Source: Pseudomonadota bacterium (GTDB lineage Bacteria > Desulfobacterota > Desulfobulbia > Desulfobulbales > SURF-16). From it: a stretch of DNA of 49,008 nucleotides. The translations under genes were made by a program, and so were the position numbers. Positions within the stretch are counted from its first letter, which is position 1. Every line of letters begins with the position of its first letter. The notes under the pieces were generated by a model. It saw nothing but the letters and a program-made list of their open reading frames with translations, was not told the DNA's origin and made no database searches. The stretch spans positions 1 through 49,008 of the forward strand of contig JAHJKA010000090.1 in assembly GCA_018822545.1 (NCBI GenBank), in the 5' to 3' direction. Of the stretch, positions 17,368 to 26,009 are shown piece by piece.

Positions 17368-18467
17368 TATGGCTGCAGATGGTAGAGATGATAGGTGCGG
17401 CTCAGGTAACCTTTATTGTCATCCAGGCGACCGGAAACATTGTCTTGATGAATGAGACAGAGGTTGGCTGTCCGGTATCCCATCAGCCAAGCCTCTTGGT
17501 AGCCCTTGTACATCAAGGCCGGACCTACGCCGGTACCGTGATAGGCCGGCAGGGTCCCCAAGGTCTTGATGTTGACGGCGGCGGCTTTGTGTCGATTCAT
17601 GACGAATTTTATCTTGGCCCAAAGATTGGTGCTGCCGGCCATGCTCTGCAGGGCCTGAAAATAGTCTGGTATTGCAAAGAGGAATCCGCAATAATTCCCC
17701 TGTTTGTCTTGGCTGAACCAGACAAGATTTTCCTGGATGATTGATTTGGCGCCGCTGTAGAGCTCGCAAAAATCAGGGAAAGAGATCTCAGTGTAGAAAT
17801 AGTTGTCGGCAAATATCTGGCAGGAAAGATCATAGAGGATTCGCAACTCCTCCTCAAATCGATCCTTCTGAAAAGATCGATAGTGAAAGCCATTACGTTG
17901 CGTCCGTTTATAGAATCTCTCAAAGCGGGGAATAAGCGGTTGTATGTCATCCACCCGCTTGGAATAATAGCCAGCCAAGACCTTGAAACCATAGGATTCC
18001 CAGAGCTCGGGGTAATAAGCAGGATTATAGGGCTCCATCATAAAGGGCGGCTGCACGTAGGGGCCGACATTGAAACGATACTTATGCCAGGTATCACCAT
18101 CCATGGGCCCAACCACGTGATCAATCCCCCTTTCCCTCAGCCACTGGCGAGCATGGTTGAACAGGGCATGGGCTGCCTGGGGATTATTCAAGGCCTCAAA
18201 CGAACCAAGCAGACCGATGCGTGGGCTGCGATCATCAATGAAATTATCCGCCGCCCGCACCACAAGCCGGGCAACAGGTTGGCGCCCTTCAATGGCGACA
18301 AGAATCTGCTGTTGGCCGCGGAATTTTGCGCGCTCTATGCTGGGACGCAGCTGTGCGCCGGCCACCTTGACGTAAAATGGATCATTGTGATAGACGCAAG
18401 CGGTCAAATCGGTAAATGCCTGCCAATACTGGGGCTTGGCTGCCAGGTCAATGATGGCGATGGCCAT
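17367..18467 (-). CDS. GNAT-like acyltransferase, function unknown
   Basis: 366 residues, resembling GNAT-fold proteins of bacterial biosynthetic operons. The first half contains QILVAIEGRQPVARLVV and GPMDGDTWHKYRFN. The second half has a cofactor-loop-like stretch LGTLPAYHGTGVGPALMYKG, which fits the acyl-CoA pyrophosphate loop. No membrane segment is visible. The frame is open 52 codons further upstream, but the ATG at 18467 follows AAGGAG by 7 nt and clears the preceding gene by 14 bp, so it is the better start. The last base of its TAA overlaps the ATG of the OleC-like gene. Acyl transfer to an amino or hydroxyl group of the lipid made by this operon is a reasonable guess. I cannot name the substrate. 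Confidence 0.65.
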   Translation of the reverse strand: MAIAIIDLAAKPQYWQAFTDLTACVYHNDPFYVKVAGAQLRPSIERAKFRGQQQILVAIEGRQPVARLVVRAADNFIDDRSPRIGLLGSFEALNNPQAAHALFNHARQWLRERGIDHVVGPMDGDTWHKYRFNVGPYVQPPFMMEPYNPAYYPELWESYGFKVLAGYYSKRVDDIQPLIPRFERFYKRTQRNGFHYRSFQKDRFEEELRILYDLSCQIFADNYFYTEISFPDFCELYSGAKSIIQENLVWFSQDKQGNYCGFLFAIPDYFQALQSMAGSTNLWAKIKFVMNRHKAAAVNIKTLGTLPAYHGTGVGPALMYKGYQEAWLMGYRTANLCLIHQDNVSGRLDDNKGYLSRTYHLYHLQP

Positions 18468-18481
18468 AGGTCTTCTCCTTT

Positions 18482-19846
18482 TTAAAAGGCAGGCTGCCAG
18501 TAAGGAACCAAAGCCAGTGTCTGAACGGCCAGATAGCCTGTTGCTCCACCCCCTGAACAAAGGAGGATGAAGCGAGACCAGGTTCCCTCGCCGGACGGGG
18601 CCTTCCTCGCGCGGAGGTAACAACTAAAGCAATAGGTGGTTAGCAAGCAAATCAAGACCAGCGGCACCAGGACGGTAAAGGGCGTGGTCGGGCTGTGGAA
18701 GAATTTGCCGACAAACACAAAGAGCAGCGGGGCGCAAAGCGACAGGGCGGCACTGAAAAGTCGGTATCGTAAGGCTGTGAGACTGAGGGACAGAGAAATA
18801 TAGAGCCAGGTGGAACAGGTAAAGGCGATGATGGTGGCCATCAGAAAAGGGCCATAGAGCTCCTGATATCGACCGGAAGCATTGGCCACCACCAGCAAAA
18901 AGAGGGGCACGGCCAGCACGCGCAATAGATCCGGGGTGGCAATCTCGTGCCCACTGTTATTGGCGACCAGCGCCCGGCTGCAACTGTAGAGGAAAAAGGC
19001 GGTGAAGATCGGCAGGCTCCAGTCCGTTGAGCCTAAGGACCAAGTGGCATAGGCAAAGAGCTGAAAGATAATGGAGTCGCGCACGCTGAAAATTTTAAAG
19101 ATCCTGATGAAGACGATGAGAATACTAAAAATAACAGCTATGCTGATGCACTGAAAAAGGATCTCAGCAAAAGGTTTGCTGGTGATTTTGAGAAGTATGT
19201 AGCAGGTGAGCACTGGGATGAAAATGTTGTCGGTGCCATGAATGGAAACGGCCTCGATACCAGTAAGCAGTACGGCGGCGAGAAAGGCGGCGCCGCTGCA
19301 ATTAAGCAGGGCCAGGTCAGTCATGGTGGAGAGCAGGCCGAAAATAACCGCAAAGGTGATGACAAAAAAGGCGAGGGATCCCTGCAGGCTCTTGCTGTCC
19401 GTGGGCCCAACCTTATAGCAGATGGTACCGAAACGGCAGCCGATCAGGGCGGCGGCCGCATCCGCAAAGGAGAGGATAAGCAGCGAACTGAGGTAGAGCC
19501 AGAGATGTTCCTGGCAGATATAAAAGAGCAGGGCCACTGAGATAGGGAAATACTCACTGCCCCGGCTTTTGCGCTCAACCGAGCTGAGGCTCTGCAGCAT
19601 GCTGCTCTTCTGGCCCGCGACAAAGGTCAAGGCGAAGAGGGATGCCAGGCCTGTGACGACAAGGGGTGAATCAATCAGGAAGGGGAAGAGGAGGCAGCCA
19701 AGGCCACCAAAGATATGGATAAATTTCCGAGGTAATTCCGGGGCGGGTCGGCGCATCCTGGTCCAGAGTTCAGCTATGACGATAACGGATGCAAAGAGGA
19801 CGAGGAGGAGGCCCACCCCGATAAGGTCGCTGTCAACCAGCTTCAT
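18482..19846 (-). CDS. polytopic phytol/dolichol-kinase-like membrane protein
   Basis: 454 residues with many transmembrane segments. The first half has features of the CTP-dependent polyprenol kinase group (SEC59, VTE5, DGK1): LPRKFIHIFGGLGCLL near residue 40, SFADAAAALIGCRFG near 125, DSKSLQGSLAFF near 150 and SIHGTDNIFIP near 205. Those enzymes phosphorylate dolichol, phytol or diacylglycerol at the membrane. The second half (about 225-454) adds further hydrophobic helices that I do not recognise, making the protein about twice the usual size. GAGGAGG precedes the ATG, which overlaps the stop of the DUF3419 gene by 4 nt. An isoprenoid alcohol as substrate would fit the neighbouring HMG-CoA reductase and UbiA genes; this is inference. 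Confidence 0.65.
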   Translation of the reverse strand: MKLVDSDLIGVGLLLVLFASVIVIAELWTRMRRPAPELPRKFIHIFGGLGCLLFPFLIDSPLVVTGLASLFALTFVAGQKSSMLQSLSSVERKSRGSEYFPISVALLFYICQEHLWLYLSSLLILSFADAAAALIGCRFGTICYKVGPTDSKSLQGSLAFFVITFAVIFGLLSTMTDLALLNCSGAAFLAAVLLTGIEAVSIHGTDNIFIPVLTCYILLKITSKPFAEILFQCISIAVIFSILIVFIRIFKIFSVRDSIIFQLFAYATWSLGSTDWSLPIFTAFFLYSCSRALVANNSGHEIATPDLLRVLAVPLFLLVVANASGRYQELYGPFLMATIIAFTCSTWLYISLSLSLTALRYRLFSAALSLCAPLLFVFVGKFFHSPTTPFTVLVPLVLICLLTTYCFSCYLRARKAPSGEGTWSRFILLCSGGGATGYLAVQTLALVPYWQPAF

Positions 19847-20934
19847 CGCACCTCCTCAACAATAAATTTACTGTAAAAAAAGGCCTTGTCGCGGTCAAAA
19901 AGGCGCTGGCTAAGCTCTGAAAGACTGACAATCTTGTTTTGCAACGTATCCGGACACTGACGGGGGACCAGCATATTCCAGTAGGCCAGTCTTGCGCCGG
20001 GGTTAGCCTTGTCAATAAGGAGCTGAAAAAGTTGCAGGCAGGTTTCGCTGTCGAGGTATTCAAAGATGTCGGACAGGTTATAGCCATCAAAACCCTGGTC
20101 GCCATGGCGATTGCAGGCCTCCTGGATTGGACCGTGAAAGAGAGTGAGGTTAGCTAAATTGGTTTTAATTTTTTGATAGATGGTCGGCTGTAGATAATAG
20201 GGGAGACTGCTGGTGAAGTTGCCGCTTAAAATATAGTCGAGGTAGGGATTGTCATGGGTAGCCAGTTCGGTGAGGGCATAGCGGGCCCGGTGGAGGATTG
20301 CTTCAGCCACCGGCACCTCGACATAGCGGAAGAATTCCGGGTCGCGGCCCATGCGCCCCATAACGAATTCGCTGAAAAATATTTTAAAAAGCAGGTGCCA
20401 GCGGCGATTAGCCCATTGTCTAGAGTAGAATTGCTCACGGCCCTGGCGATCTTTGGCCGCCAGGAGCTGGTTGATTGTAGCTTGTGAGTGGATACAGGGC
20501 AGGACCCATTTACGGAAGAAATGAAAATAGCGCTCAAACTTGCCCTGGTGGATAAAGCCGTTGGCGATTAAGGGCTTATTGCTATCCCAGAAGTGTTGAG
20601 ACGGCTCGGAGAGACCGGCGCGCAGCTCCAGATAGCGCTTCAAGCGCTGTTCATCTGGAGTAATCCCCAAAAAGGAGAGACAACTCTCGTAGGAGAGATG
20701 GCGGATGGCCTGGCATCGTAACTCCACACAGGCCAGTTGCGCCAGGCTAAGATCAACAGCCACGACCTCTGCCCCCCCAGCAAGCAGGGCCAGGGAATTA
20801 TCGCCGGCCGAGGCAATGGAAAGAATACGTTTACCAGCGGTGGGCTGCAGAGCCTCGCAGAGGATTTCGGTGTCTTCCCAGCAGTTGGCGTAGCGAATGG
20901 CGGAAAAGGCAGCTCGATTTTCTATTTTATCCAT
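19843..20934 (-). CDS. DUF3419 / BtaA-like SAM-dependent aminocarboxypropyltransferase
   Basis: 363 residues. The N-terminal part has YANCWEDTEILCEAL and a Rossmann SAM site, ILSIASAGDNSLALL followed by VVAVDLSLAQL (about 36-67), both features of the DUF3419 family. The family founder BtaA moves the 3-amino-3-carboxypropyl group of S-adenosylmethionine to diacylglycerol, the first step to betaine lipids. No BtaB-like N-methyltransferase is adjacent, so the product may be a non-methylated homoserine ether lipid or something else. It starts 3 bp after the HMG-CoA reductase gene and overlaps the next gene by 4 nt. The protein is soluble or peripheral, with no clear membrane helix. The family call is firm; the lipid acceptor is a guess. 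Confidence 0.75.
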   Translation of the reverse strand: MDKIENRAAFSAIRYANCWEDTEILCEALQPTAGKRILSIASAGDNSLALLAGGAEVVAVDLSLAQLACVELRCQAIRHLSYESCLSFLGITPDEQRLKRYLELRAGLSEPSQHFWDSNKPLIANGFIHQGKFERYFHFFRKWVLPCIHSQATINQLLAAKDRQGREQFYSRQWANRRWHLLFKIFFSEFVMGRMGRDPEFFRYVEVPVAEAILHRARYALTELATHDNPYLDYILSGNFTSSLPYYLQPTIYQKIKTNLANLTLFHGPIQEACNRHGDQGFDGYNLSDIFEYLDSETCLQLFQLLIDKANPGARLAYWNMLVPRQCPDTLQNKIVSLSELSQRLFDRDKAFFYSKFIVEEVR

Positions 20935-20937
20935 CGT

Positions 20938-22215
20938 TTAGCCCTTGTGGCGATAGGTTGCATGGGCATGGCCGAAATCACCGGCTGCCAAGGCGGCAAT
21001 GATGGAGATTTCCCCGGCCATGGCCGTAACGGCACATATTTCGGCAAATTTCCTGGCCTTGCCCTCCCCGTAACAGTCCAGCATTTCCAGGCATTCCTTG
21101 GCGGTGGGCAGATGGGTGCCGCCGCCGACGGTCCCAACGGTCAGGTTCGGTAGGCTGACGGAAACATGGAGGTCGTTGTTGGCCGTCACCTCCATATCGG
21201 TAATCCCTATTGCTGCCTCAGATACGCAGGCGGCATCCTGGCCACAGGCGATGAACAGGGCGGCAAGGGCATTGGCAAAATGGCCTTGTACCCCAATACA
21301 GCCACTCTGGATGCCGCCCAATGTTGACATTTTGCAGTAGCGTGCCATGGCCGCTGGTGTGGAGTGCAGGAATTTACGAATAATTTTTTCCGGGAGAAGG
21401 GCTTCCGCCACTACCTTTTTGCCGCGAGCCCCCAGAAAGGAGAGCATGCTGGCCTTTTTGTCTCCTGAGAGGTTGCCTTCCAGGTACCAGGTATGGGGGC
21501 TGACCGGCGTTTCGGCGATGATCTTCTTGCAGATAGCTTCCGTAGCAACGGTAACCATGTTCTGGCCGGCCGCATCGCCGGTGGTATAATCAAAGATCAG
21601 GTAGACGGCTGTTCCGTTTATAGAGGTCTTCATGTCAATCAGCTGGCCATGACTGGTGGTCTCCCTGACACAGTCATGGAAGGTGTCATACTGATCGTAA
21701 ATCCAACTTAAAAAGAGACCGGTCTCGGCGAGGCTGTGAAAAAGAAAACATGGAGCCCGCGACACGGATTCCGTCAGACACATCGCACTGGCTCCCCCGG
21801 CTTGGCTGATGACATAGGCGCCACGGTTATAGGAGGCAACCAGGGCTCCTTCTGTGGTGGCCATGGGGACAAAGAAATCGCCATGGGCATGCAGTCCATT
21901 GATGCGTAACGGCCCGATGACTCCAACGGGAATCTGGCTGAAGCCAATGAGATTTTCAATATTGCCTTTTATTTTTTCCGGCTCAGGTGATGGTGTTTGA
22001 CCAGCTAAGGCCTCAACCTTGATGCCGTGGTCACGAAGATAGGCCTGGCGCTGCAGCATCCCTGCCCCTGTGCAATCGTTTCCTGCCGGTATTCTTTTGG
22101 GGAGAGGGGTGACTGCTGGATGAGTAGTTTTAAGACTTTTTTGAAAGGTTGCAAGGGTCATGTTTTCGCGGATGTCATCATGTATTTTGCTGCTGCGTCC
22201 AAATGCTTGGGGCAT
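20938..22215 (-). CDS. hmgA: class I 3-hydroxy-3-methylglutaryl-CoA reductase
   Basis: This enzyme reduces HMG-CoA with two NADPH to mevalonate. The 425-residue soluble protein has the class I signatures IENLIGFSQIPVGVIGPL, the catalytic Glu in ATTEGALVASYNRG, Lys in SGDKKAS, Asp in TTGDAAGQNMV, the NADPH-site motif GTVGGGTHLPT and a C-terminal His in GHAHATYRH. All four catalytic positions are therefore filled, though the usual SHMxHNRS context around the His is changed. The frame has an ATG at 22227, but that codon overlaps GGAGGT, which is an ideal ribosome site for the ATG at 22215, so I start there. It is the first gene of the operon. No other mevalonate-pathway gene is in the window. 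Bacteria of this group normally use the MEP route, which makes its presence notable. Confidence 0.93.
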   Translation of the reverse strand: MPQAFGRSSKIHDDIRENMTLATFQKSLKTTHPAVTPLPKRIPAGNDCTGAGMLQRQAYLRDHGIKVEALAGQTPSPEPEKIKGNIENLIGFSQIPVGVIGPLRINGLHAHGDFFVPMATTEGALVASYNRGAYVISQAGGASAMCLTESVSRAPCFLFHSLAETGLFLSWIYDQYDTFHDCVRETTSHGQLIDMKTSINGTAVYLIFDYTTGDAAGQNMVTVATEAICKKIIAETPVSPHTWYLEGNLSGDKKASMLSFLGARGKKVVAEALLPEKIIRKFLHSTPAAMARYCKMSTLGGIQSGCIGVQGHFANALAALFIACGQDAACVSEAAIGITDMEVTANNDLHVSVSLPNLTVGTVGGGTHLPTAKECLEMLDCYGEGKARKFAEICAVTAMAGEISIIAALAAGDFGHAHATYRHKG

Positions 22216-22412
22216 GGTTACCTCCATATTTAGGAAGACAGGTTATCGAAAATTTCGCCAATCAAGACATGTTTGGGAGATCGGCCAGGCCCAATTTGTC
22301 TGAATAGGATGAGGATGGCGCGTTTCTTGGTTTTTCCTAGAGGGCTCGGCGCTATGGGGCAACAATCCTGCAAAATAATAAAGCGGAAAATGTTTGCCGA
22401 GGTATCAGTATT

Positions 22413-22439
22413 TTGACAAGTTTGCTACTGGTTGATAAT
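22413..22439 (+). promoter_or_regulatory. candidate sigma-70 promoter for the phospholipase D gene
   Basis: A perfect TTGACA at 22413-22418 is followed after 15 bp by GATAAT (22434-22439), one base from TATAAT. The spacing is shorter than optimal. Transcription would start near 22446, about 130 bp before the ATG and just ahead of the dyad at 22458. Confidence 0.35.
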
Positions 22440-22457
22440 GTACTCACTATATGACAA

Positions 22458-22479
22458 ATTGTTTGCTAGGGTAAACAAT
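22458..22479. promoter_or_regulatory. 7-bp dyad, possible operator
   Basis: ATTGTTT and AAACAAT flank an 8-bp centre. It lies just downstream of the candidate promoter, where a bound repressor would block transcription of the phospholipase D gene. No regulator gene adjoins it. The short arms mean it could be chance in AT-rich DNA. Confidence 0.3.
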
Positions 22480-22579
22480 AATAAGCTGTATTTAAAGAAT
22501 AAATTAGAAATTTATTCATCCATGCGAGAGTTTCGGGGAAAGACTTTCCAGCATATATTTTGGAAGATCAGGAGAAGGG

Positions 22580-24169
22580 ATGAAAATTTCTTTTTCACTA
22601 GATAAAAACTCACGGACACATCGAACTACAATGCCAAGCATGATGAAAAAAAACAAAGGTAAGTATTCAATGGGGACGGCTTTGTTGGCGCTCTGGTTTT
22701 GTATTTTTTTTGTGACGCCGATCAGGGCAGGCACCGAAATGAAAACCCAAGAAAATCCCCTCCGTCTAACTGAGCTCCTCCAAGCGCAACAAGCCGGCAA
22801 GAATGGTTTAAGCGGAGCACAAGTTCTTGAGAAAGGCGAAGAGGCTTTGTTGGCCAGGGCCTGGCTGGTCGATCATGCCGAAAGCACTATTGATGTCCAA
22901 TATTTCATCTGGAGCACTGATAATATCGGCATTCTTGCTGCTGAGTCCCTCTTGCGAGCAGCCCAACGCGGCGTCCGAGTCCGGGTTATTGTTGATGATC
23001 TGCTTATTGACGCCCCTGATCACTCCATGCTTGCCCTGGCAGACCATCCCAACATAGAGATCAAGATCTATAATCCCCAGCATTCTCTTGGCGTTTCCAG
23101 GGCGAGGCGGATCTATAATATGCTGACAGACTTCCGGTTGTTTAATCAGCGCATGCACGATAAGACTCTGATTGTTGACCGGTCAGTGGCCATTACCGGT
23201 GGCCGGAATATGGCGGATGAGTATTTTGATTACAATCAGCAGTACAATTTTCGGGATCGGGATATTCTGCTCATCGGCCCGGTTGCCCATGATTTGGAAA
23301 GCAATTTTGAGGCCTTCTGGCAAAGTCCACTTACGGTGGAAGTAGAAGATATTCTCCTTGCGCCTGAGGAAATTCTGAGGGTGGAGCAGACACAAGAGGT
23401 CTATACTGAGTTGCATCGCTATGCTGCCAACCCCCAAAATTTTGCCGCGGAGGTCCGTGCGGCACTTGCTGATTTGCCGAAAAAATTCCCCATTTTGATC
23501 AACGCCCTGGTTTGGGGTGACGTTGAATTTATTCATGACATCCCAGGGAAAAACGCTGGCAAGAGTGGGTTGGCTGGTAGTGGGAAAACAACACAACGGT
23601 TGACGCACCTTGTGGAACAGGCAACAAGGAGTGTCACCATCCAATCGCCTTATCTGGTCATGCCTGAGGGCGGCATCGAATTTTTCAGAAAGCTTGTCGA
23701 AAGGGGAGTTGAGGTACGGATAATCACGAATTCCTTAGCTGCCACGGATAACCTGCATGCCTTTAGTGGTTACAGCAAACAGCGTAAAAAAATCTTGAAG
23801 GCTGGTATCAAGGTCTACGAATTTAAACCTCAGCCTCAGGTAAGAAAGGTGCTGATTGACCGCTTGGCTGCTCTGGAAAAATCGATCCCGATTTTTGCTA
23901 TCCACGCGAAAACCATGGTGGTTGATGGCACGACCTTGTTTGTCGGGACATTTAATTTGGACCCTCGCTCCGCCAATCTCAACACTGAGGTGGGAGTGTT
24001 GATCGAAAATATGCAATTGGCGGCCCAAGTGGAGCATACCATTGAAACCGATATGCTGGCTGAAAACAGCTGGGATGCGGGTGTGGATAAATCCGACAGC
24101 TACGCCCCGTTTGCTAAACGCCTGAAAATAAAATTCTGGAAGCTCTTTCCCCTCGAGCCATTGCTATAA
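22580..24169 (+). CDS. exported phospholipase D / cardiolipin synthase C-like protein
   Basis: 529 residues with two phospholipase D half-sites. The first HKD motif is HDKTLIVDRSVAITGGRN near residue 193; the second is HAKTMVVDGTTLFVGTFN near 440. The pattern STIDVQYFIWSTDNIG and the overall length match ClsC-type proteins, which join phosphatidylglycerol to a second phospholipid to make cardiolipin. A hydrophobic segment at about 31-50 ending in an Ala-Gly site suggests a signal peptide or anchor after a long basic leader. AGGAG 6 nt upstream supports the start. It is transcribed alone, divergently from the HMG-CoA reductase operon. Cardiolipin synthesis is likely, but a phospholipase with a related lipid substrate is also possible. 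A second cardiolipin-synthase-like gene lies at 44080. Confidence 0.82.
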   Translation: MKISFSLDKNSRTHRTTMPSMMKKNKGKYSMGTALLALWFCIFFVTPIRAGTEMKTQENPLRLTELLQAQQAGKNGLSGAQVLEKGEEALLARAWLVDHAESTIDVQYFIWSTDNIGILAAESLLRAAQRGVRVRVIVDDLLIDAPDHSMLALADHPNIEIKIYNPQHSLGVSRARRIYNMLTDFRLFNQRMHDKTLIVDRSVAITGGRNMADEYFDYNQQYNFRDRDILLIGPVAHDLESNFEAFWQSPLTVEVEDILLAPEEILRVEQTQEVYTELHRYAANPQNFAAEVRAALADLPKKFPILINALVWGDVEFIHDIPGKNAGKSGLAGSGKTTQRLTHLVEQATRSVTIQSPYLVMPEGGIEFFRKLVERGVEVRIITNSLAATDNLHAFSGYSKQRKKILKAGIKVYEFKPQPQVRKVLIDRLAALEKSIPIFAIHAKTMVVDGTTLFVGTFNLDPRSANLNTEVGVLIENMQLAAQVEHTIETDMLAENSWDAGVDKSDSYAPFAKRLKIKFWKLFPLEPLL

Positions 24170-24299
24170 AGGGCTATTCAATGTTTTAGGCTGTCAATCG
24201 TTTTAGTGGCAAGCGGAATTGTTGGTCTGCTCTTCAATGACGACATGCCGTCTCCAGCTCACCTTATTCTGATTTTCAGGAGCTTGTGCCCGGCTGATT

Positions 24300-25220
24300 C
24301 TAAGTCGTCTGGAAAATTTTCAGGGCCTCTGCAACCGTGGCATTATCCACGGTAATGGCGCAGATGGCGTTACACATCCGAACGGCTTCGGCCAGTGACT
24401 TCTGGTGGATGTTTCGACCAGTGGCATTTCCTGCCGCGCCGCCTACATGGATCTGTTCATGGAGTCGGAAAAGAAAGTCCTCGATTTTATCGCTGGCACC
24501 GCCGGCGCAGAGCACCCCGGTCTTGCCGGCGGCCCTTACCGCGTCTTTGAGCAGTTCGGCAGAGGCGTGGCCGTTTTGCATGGGGGCGTTCACCTTGACA
24601 AAATCGCTGCCGAGGCAGGCGGCCACCCCTGCCGCACCGGCAATGAGACCGGGGTCTTTTTCGTCTTTTACTGCCTGGCCGCGCGGATACATCCAGATCA
24701 CGGTGAGCAGGCCATGGTGGTGGGCCTCATGAACGATCTGTGCCGCCTGGCTGAGCATCTCGGCCTCATAATGGCTGCCGAGATAGACGGTATAGCCAAC
24801 GCCTACAACCGCCAGCCCGCTGCTGTCACGGAAGCGAACCACCTGCTCCACCGAATGCCAGAGCAGACTGCGCGGATCACTCTGCGAGGTCTGCTCAAGA
24901 TAGGTGCGGGCATTGAGTTTAACCAGGTAGGGAACTTCTGAATAATCAGCGCCATATTGGGCGATGAGCCCGAGCTGGGCGACAAAAACGCCGATCTGGG
25001 CCTGGGCGGCAATGCGGAAAAGATGTTCGGGATCACCGTCATCGCTATGGATACCAGGCCCGACGAAATCTGCGTTCAGGTGTTCGACCTTCTGGTCCCC
25101 GGCAAAGAGCATTAATCTGCCGCTGCCCCTGGTGGCCTGGATGTAATTGTGCCGGTACGTCTCCAGAGAAGACAGAGGCACATCGGCGGGAATGCGGATT
25201 TGCAAGGTTTTGGTCTGCAT
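24300..25220 (-). CDS. DhnA-type class I aldolase (FbaB/LacD-like)
   Basis: 306 residues with the TIM-barrel pattern of the DhnA family. RLMLFAGDQKVEH lies near the N-terminus, the Schiff-base Lys probably in DFVKVNAP near residue 211, and a phosphate-binding tail near GVLCAGGASDK and VGGAAGNATGRNI. Family members cleave fructose-1,6-bisphosphate or condense related sugar phosphates. It lies 45 bp downstream of the ferritin gene on the same strand and may share its transcript, although the functions are unrelated. The exact substrate cannot be read from sequence; fructose-bisphosphate aldolase is the commonest case, and ADH or amino-sugar aldolases are alternatives. Confidence 0.72.
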   Translation of the reverse strand: MQTKTLQIRIPADVPLSSLETYRHNYIQATRGSGRLMLFAGDQKVEHLNADFVGPGIHSDDGDPEHLFRIAAQAQIGVFVAQLGLIAQYGADYSEVPYLVKLNARTYLEQTSQSDPRSLLWHSVEQVVRFRDSSGLAVVGVGYTVYLGSHYEAEMLSQAAQIVHEAHHHGLLTVIWMYPRGQAVKDEKDPGLIAGAAGVAACLGSDFVKVNAPMQNGHASAELLKDAVRAAGKTGVLCAGGASDKIEDFLFRLHEQIHVGGAAGNATGRNIHQKSLAEAVRMCNAICAITVDNATVAEALKIFQTT

Positions 25221-25265
25221 GGGTTCACTGTCCTGGAGTTAGAGCTGCTGGCTTGAAAAAAGGCA

Positions 25266-25787
25266 CTACGCCTGGGCGCCACCGGTGCCAGGTGGTACAA
25301 AAACGCGTTGACCCAGCTCCTGATCCAGCATGAGAAGCCCTCGGCCATCCCCGGCCACCCGTTGCAATTTTTTCAAAATCAGGGAAAAATTGGCCTCTTC
25401 TTCAATCTGTTCGGTGACGAACCAGTGCAAAAAAATCTGAGAGGCATGATCCTTGTCTTTCACCGCCATATTCATCAGATTATTGATGCTGGCCGTGACG
25501 AATTTTTCATGCTTCAACCCGGCTTCAAATACGGCGACGGGGGAGGCAAAGTCGTTCTGGGGGCCATCAAGAGGCAACAGGTTGGTGCGGCCGCCGGTTT
25601 CACAGGTAAAGTTGAAGAATTTCTCGCCGTGGGTCATTTCCTCCAGGGCCTGGATCCTCATCCAGTTGGCAAACCCGGGCAGATCTTCGGACTGAAAATA
25701 GCCGGCCATGGCCATGTACAGGTAGGCTGAAAAAAATTCGTTTTTCATCTGTTCGTTGAAGGCATCCTGTAGTTTTTTGCTGAGCAT
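25266..25787 (-). CDS. ftnA: ferritin (non-haem)
   Basis: 173 residues of bacterial FtnA type. The ferroxidase ligands are all in place at the usual numbers: Glu17, Glu50, His53, Glu94, Gln127 and Glu130. Ferritins form 24-subunit cytosolic shells that oxidise and store iron and limit oxidative damage. AAGGAG sits 7 nt before the ATG. A short extra tail rich in Gly and Pro ends the protein. The aldolase gene follows after 45 bp. The promoter must lie in the 222 bp before 26010, where I see no clear Fur box. Confidence 0.93.
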   Translation of the reverse strand: MLSKKLQDAFNEQMKNEFFSAYLYMAMAGYFQSEDLPGFANWMRIQALEEMTHGEKFFNFTCETGGRTNLLPLDGPQNDFASPVAVFEAGLKHEKFVTASINNLMNMAVKDKDHASQIFLHWFVTEQIEEEANFSLILKKLQRVAGDGRGLLMLDQELGQRVFVPPGTGGAQA

Positions 25788-26009
25788 GGCTGTTCTCCTT
25801 TGAGTAAGAATGAAAGAAAAGATAGGATGACAAAAATGATCTTACATAATTTCTGGCCTTGGCATCGGGAAAAATTATAAATTCGCCGGGTGTTTCTGGT
25901 GCTGAGGCGAGGGTATTCTATTGGCGTGGCAGCCCAGGATTTTTTGGTGGACATGGGTGAGCGTAAAGGTACGAATGGTTTATTGGCCGCCAAGAAAAAG
26001 GGGACAATC

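Larger units (their letters stand above)
22216..22579. other. divergent intergenic region between the HMG-CoA reductase operon and a phospholipase D gene
   Basis: 364 bp, AT-rich in its right half, with no gene. It should carry promoters for both directions. I see one plus-strand candidate (22413-22439) and a dyad (22458-22479), described separately. For the minus-strand operon I find no convincing sigma-70 or sigma-54 promoter. Confidence 0.5.

Noticed and set aside
22357..22372. Possible sigma-54 promoter for the HMG-CoA reductase operon (TTGCA-N6-TTGCC on the minus strand)
   Set aside because: The invariant GG at -24 is replaced by TG, so it does not meet the consensus.
11938..22579. Attachment-site duplication of the ssrA 3' end
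   Set aside because: I looked for the terminal GGTTCAACTCC and CCACCTCCACCA words downstream and found no second copy.
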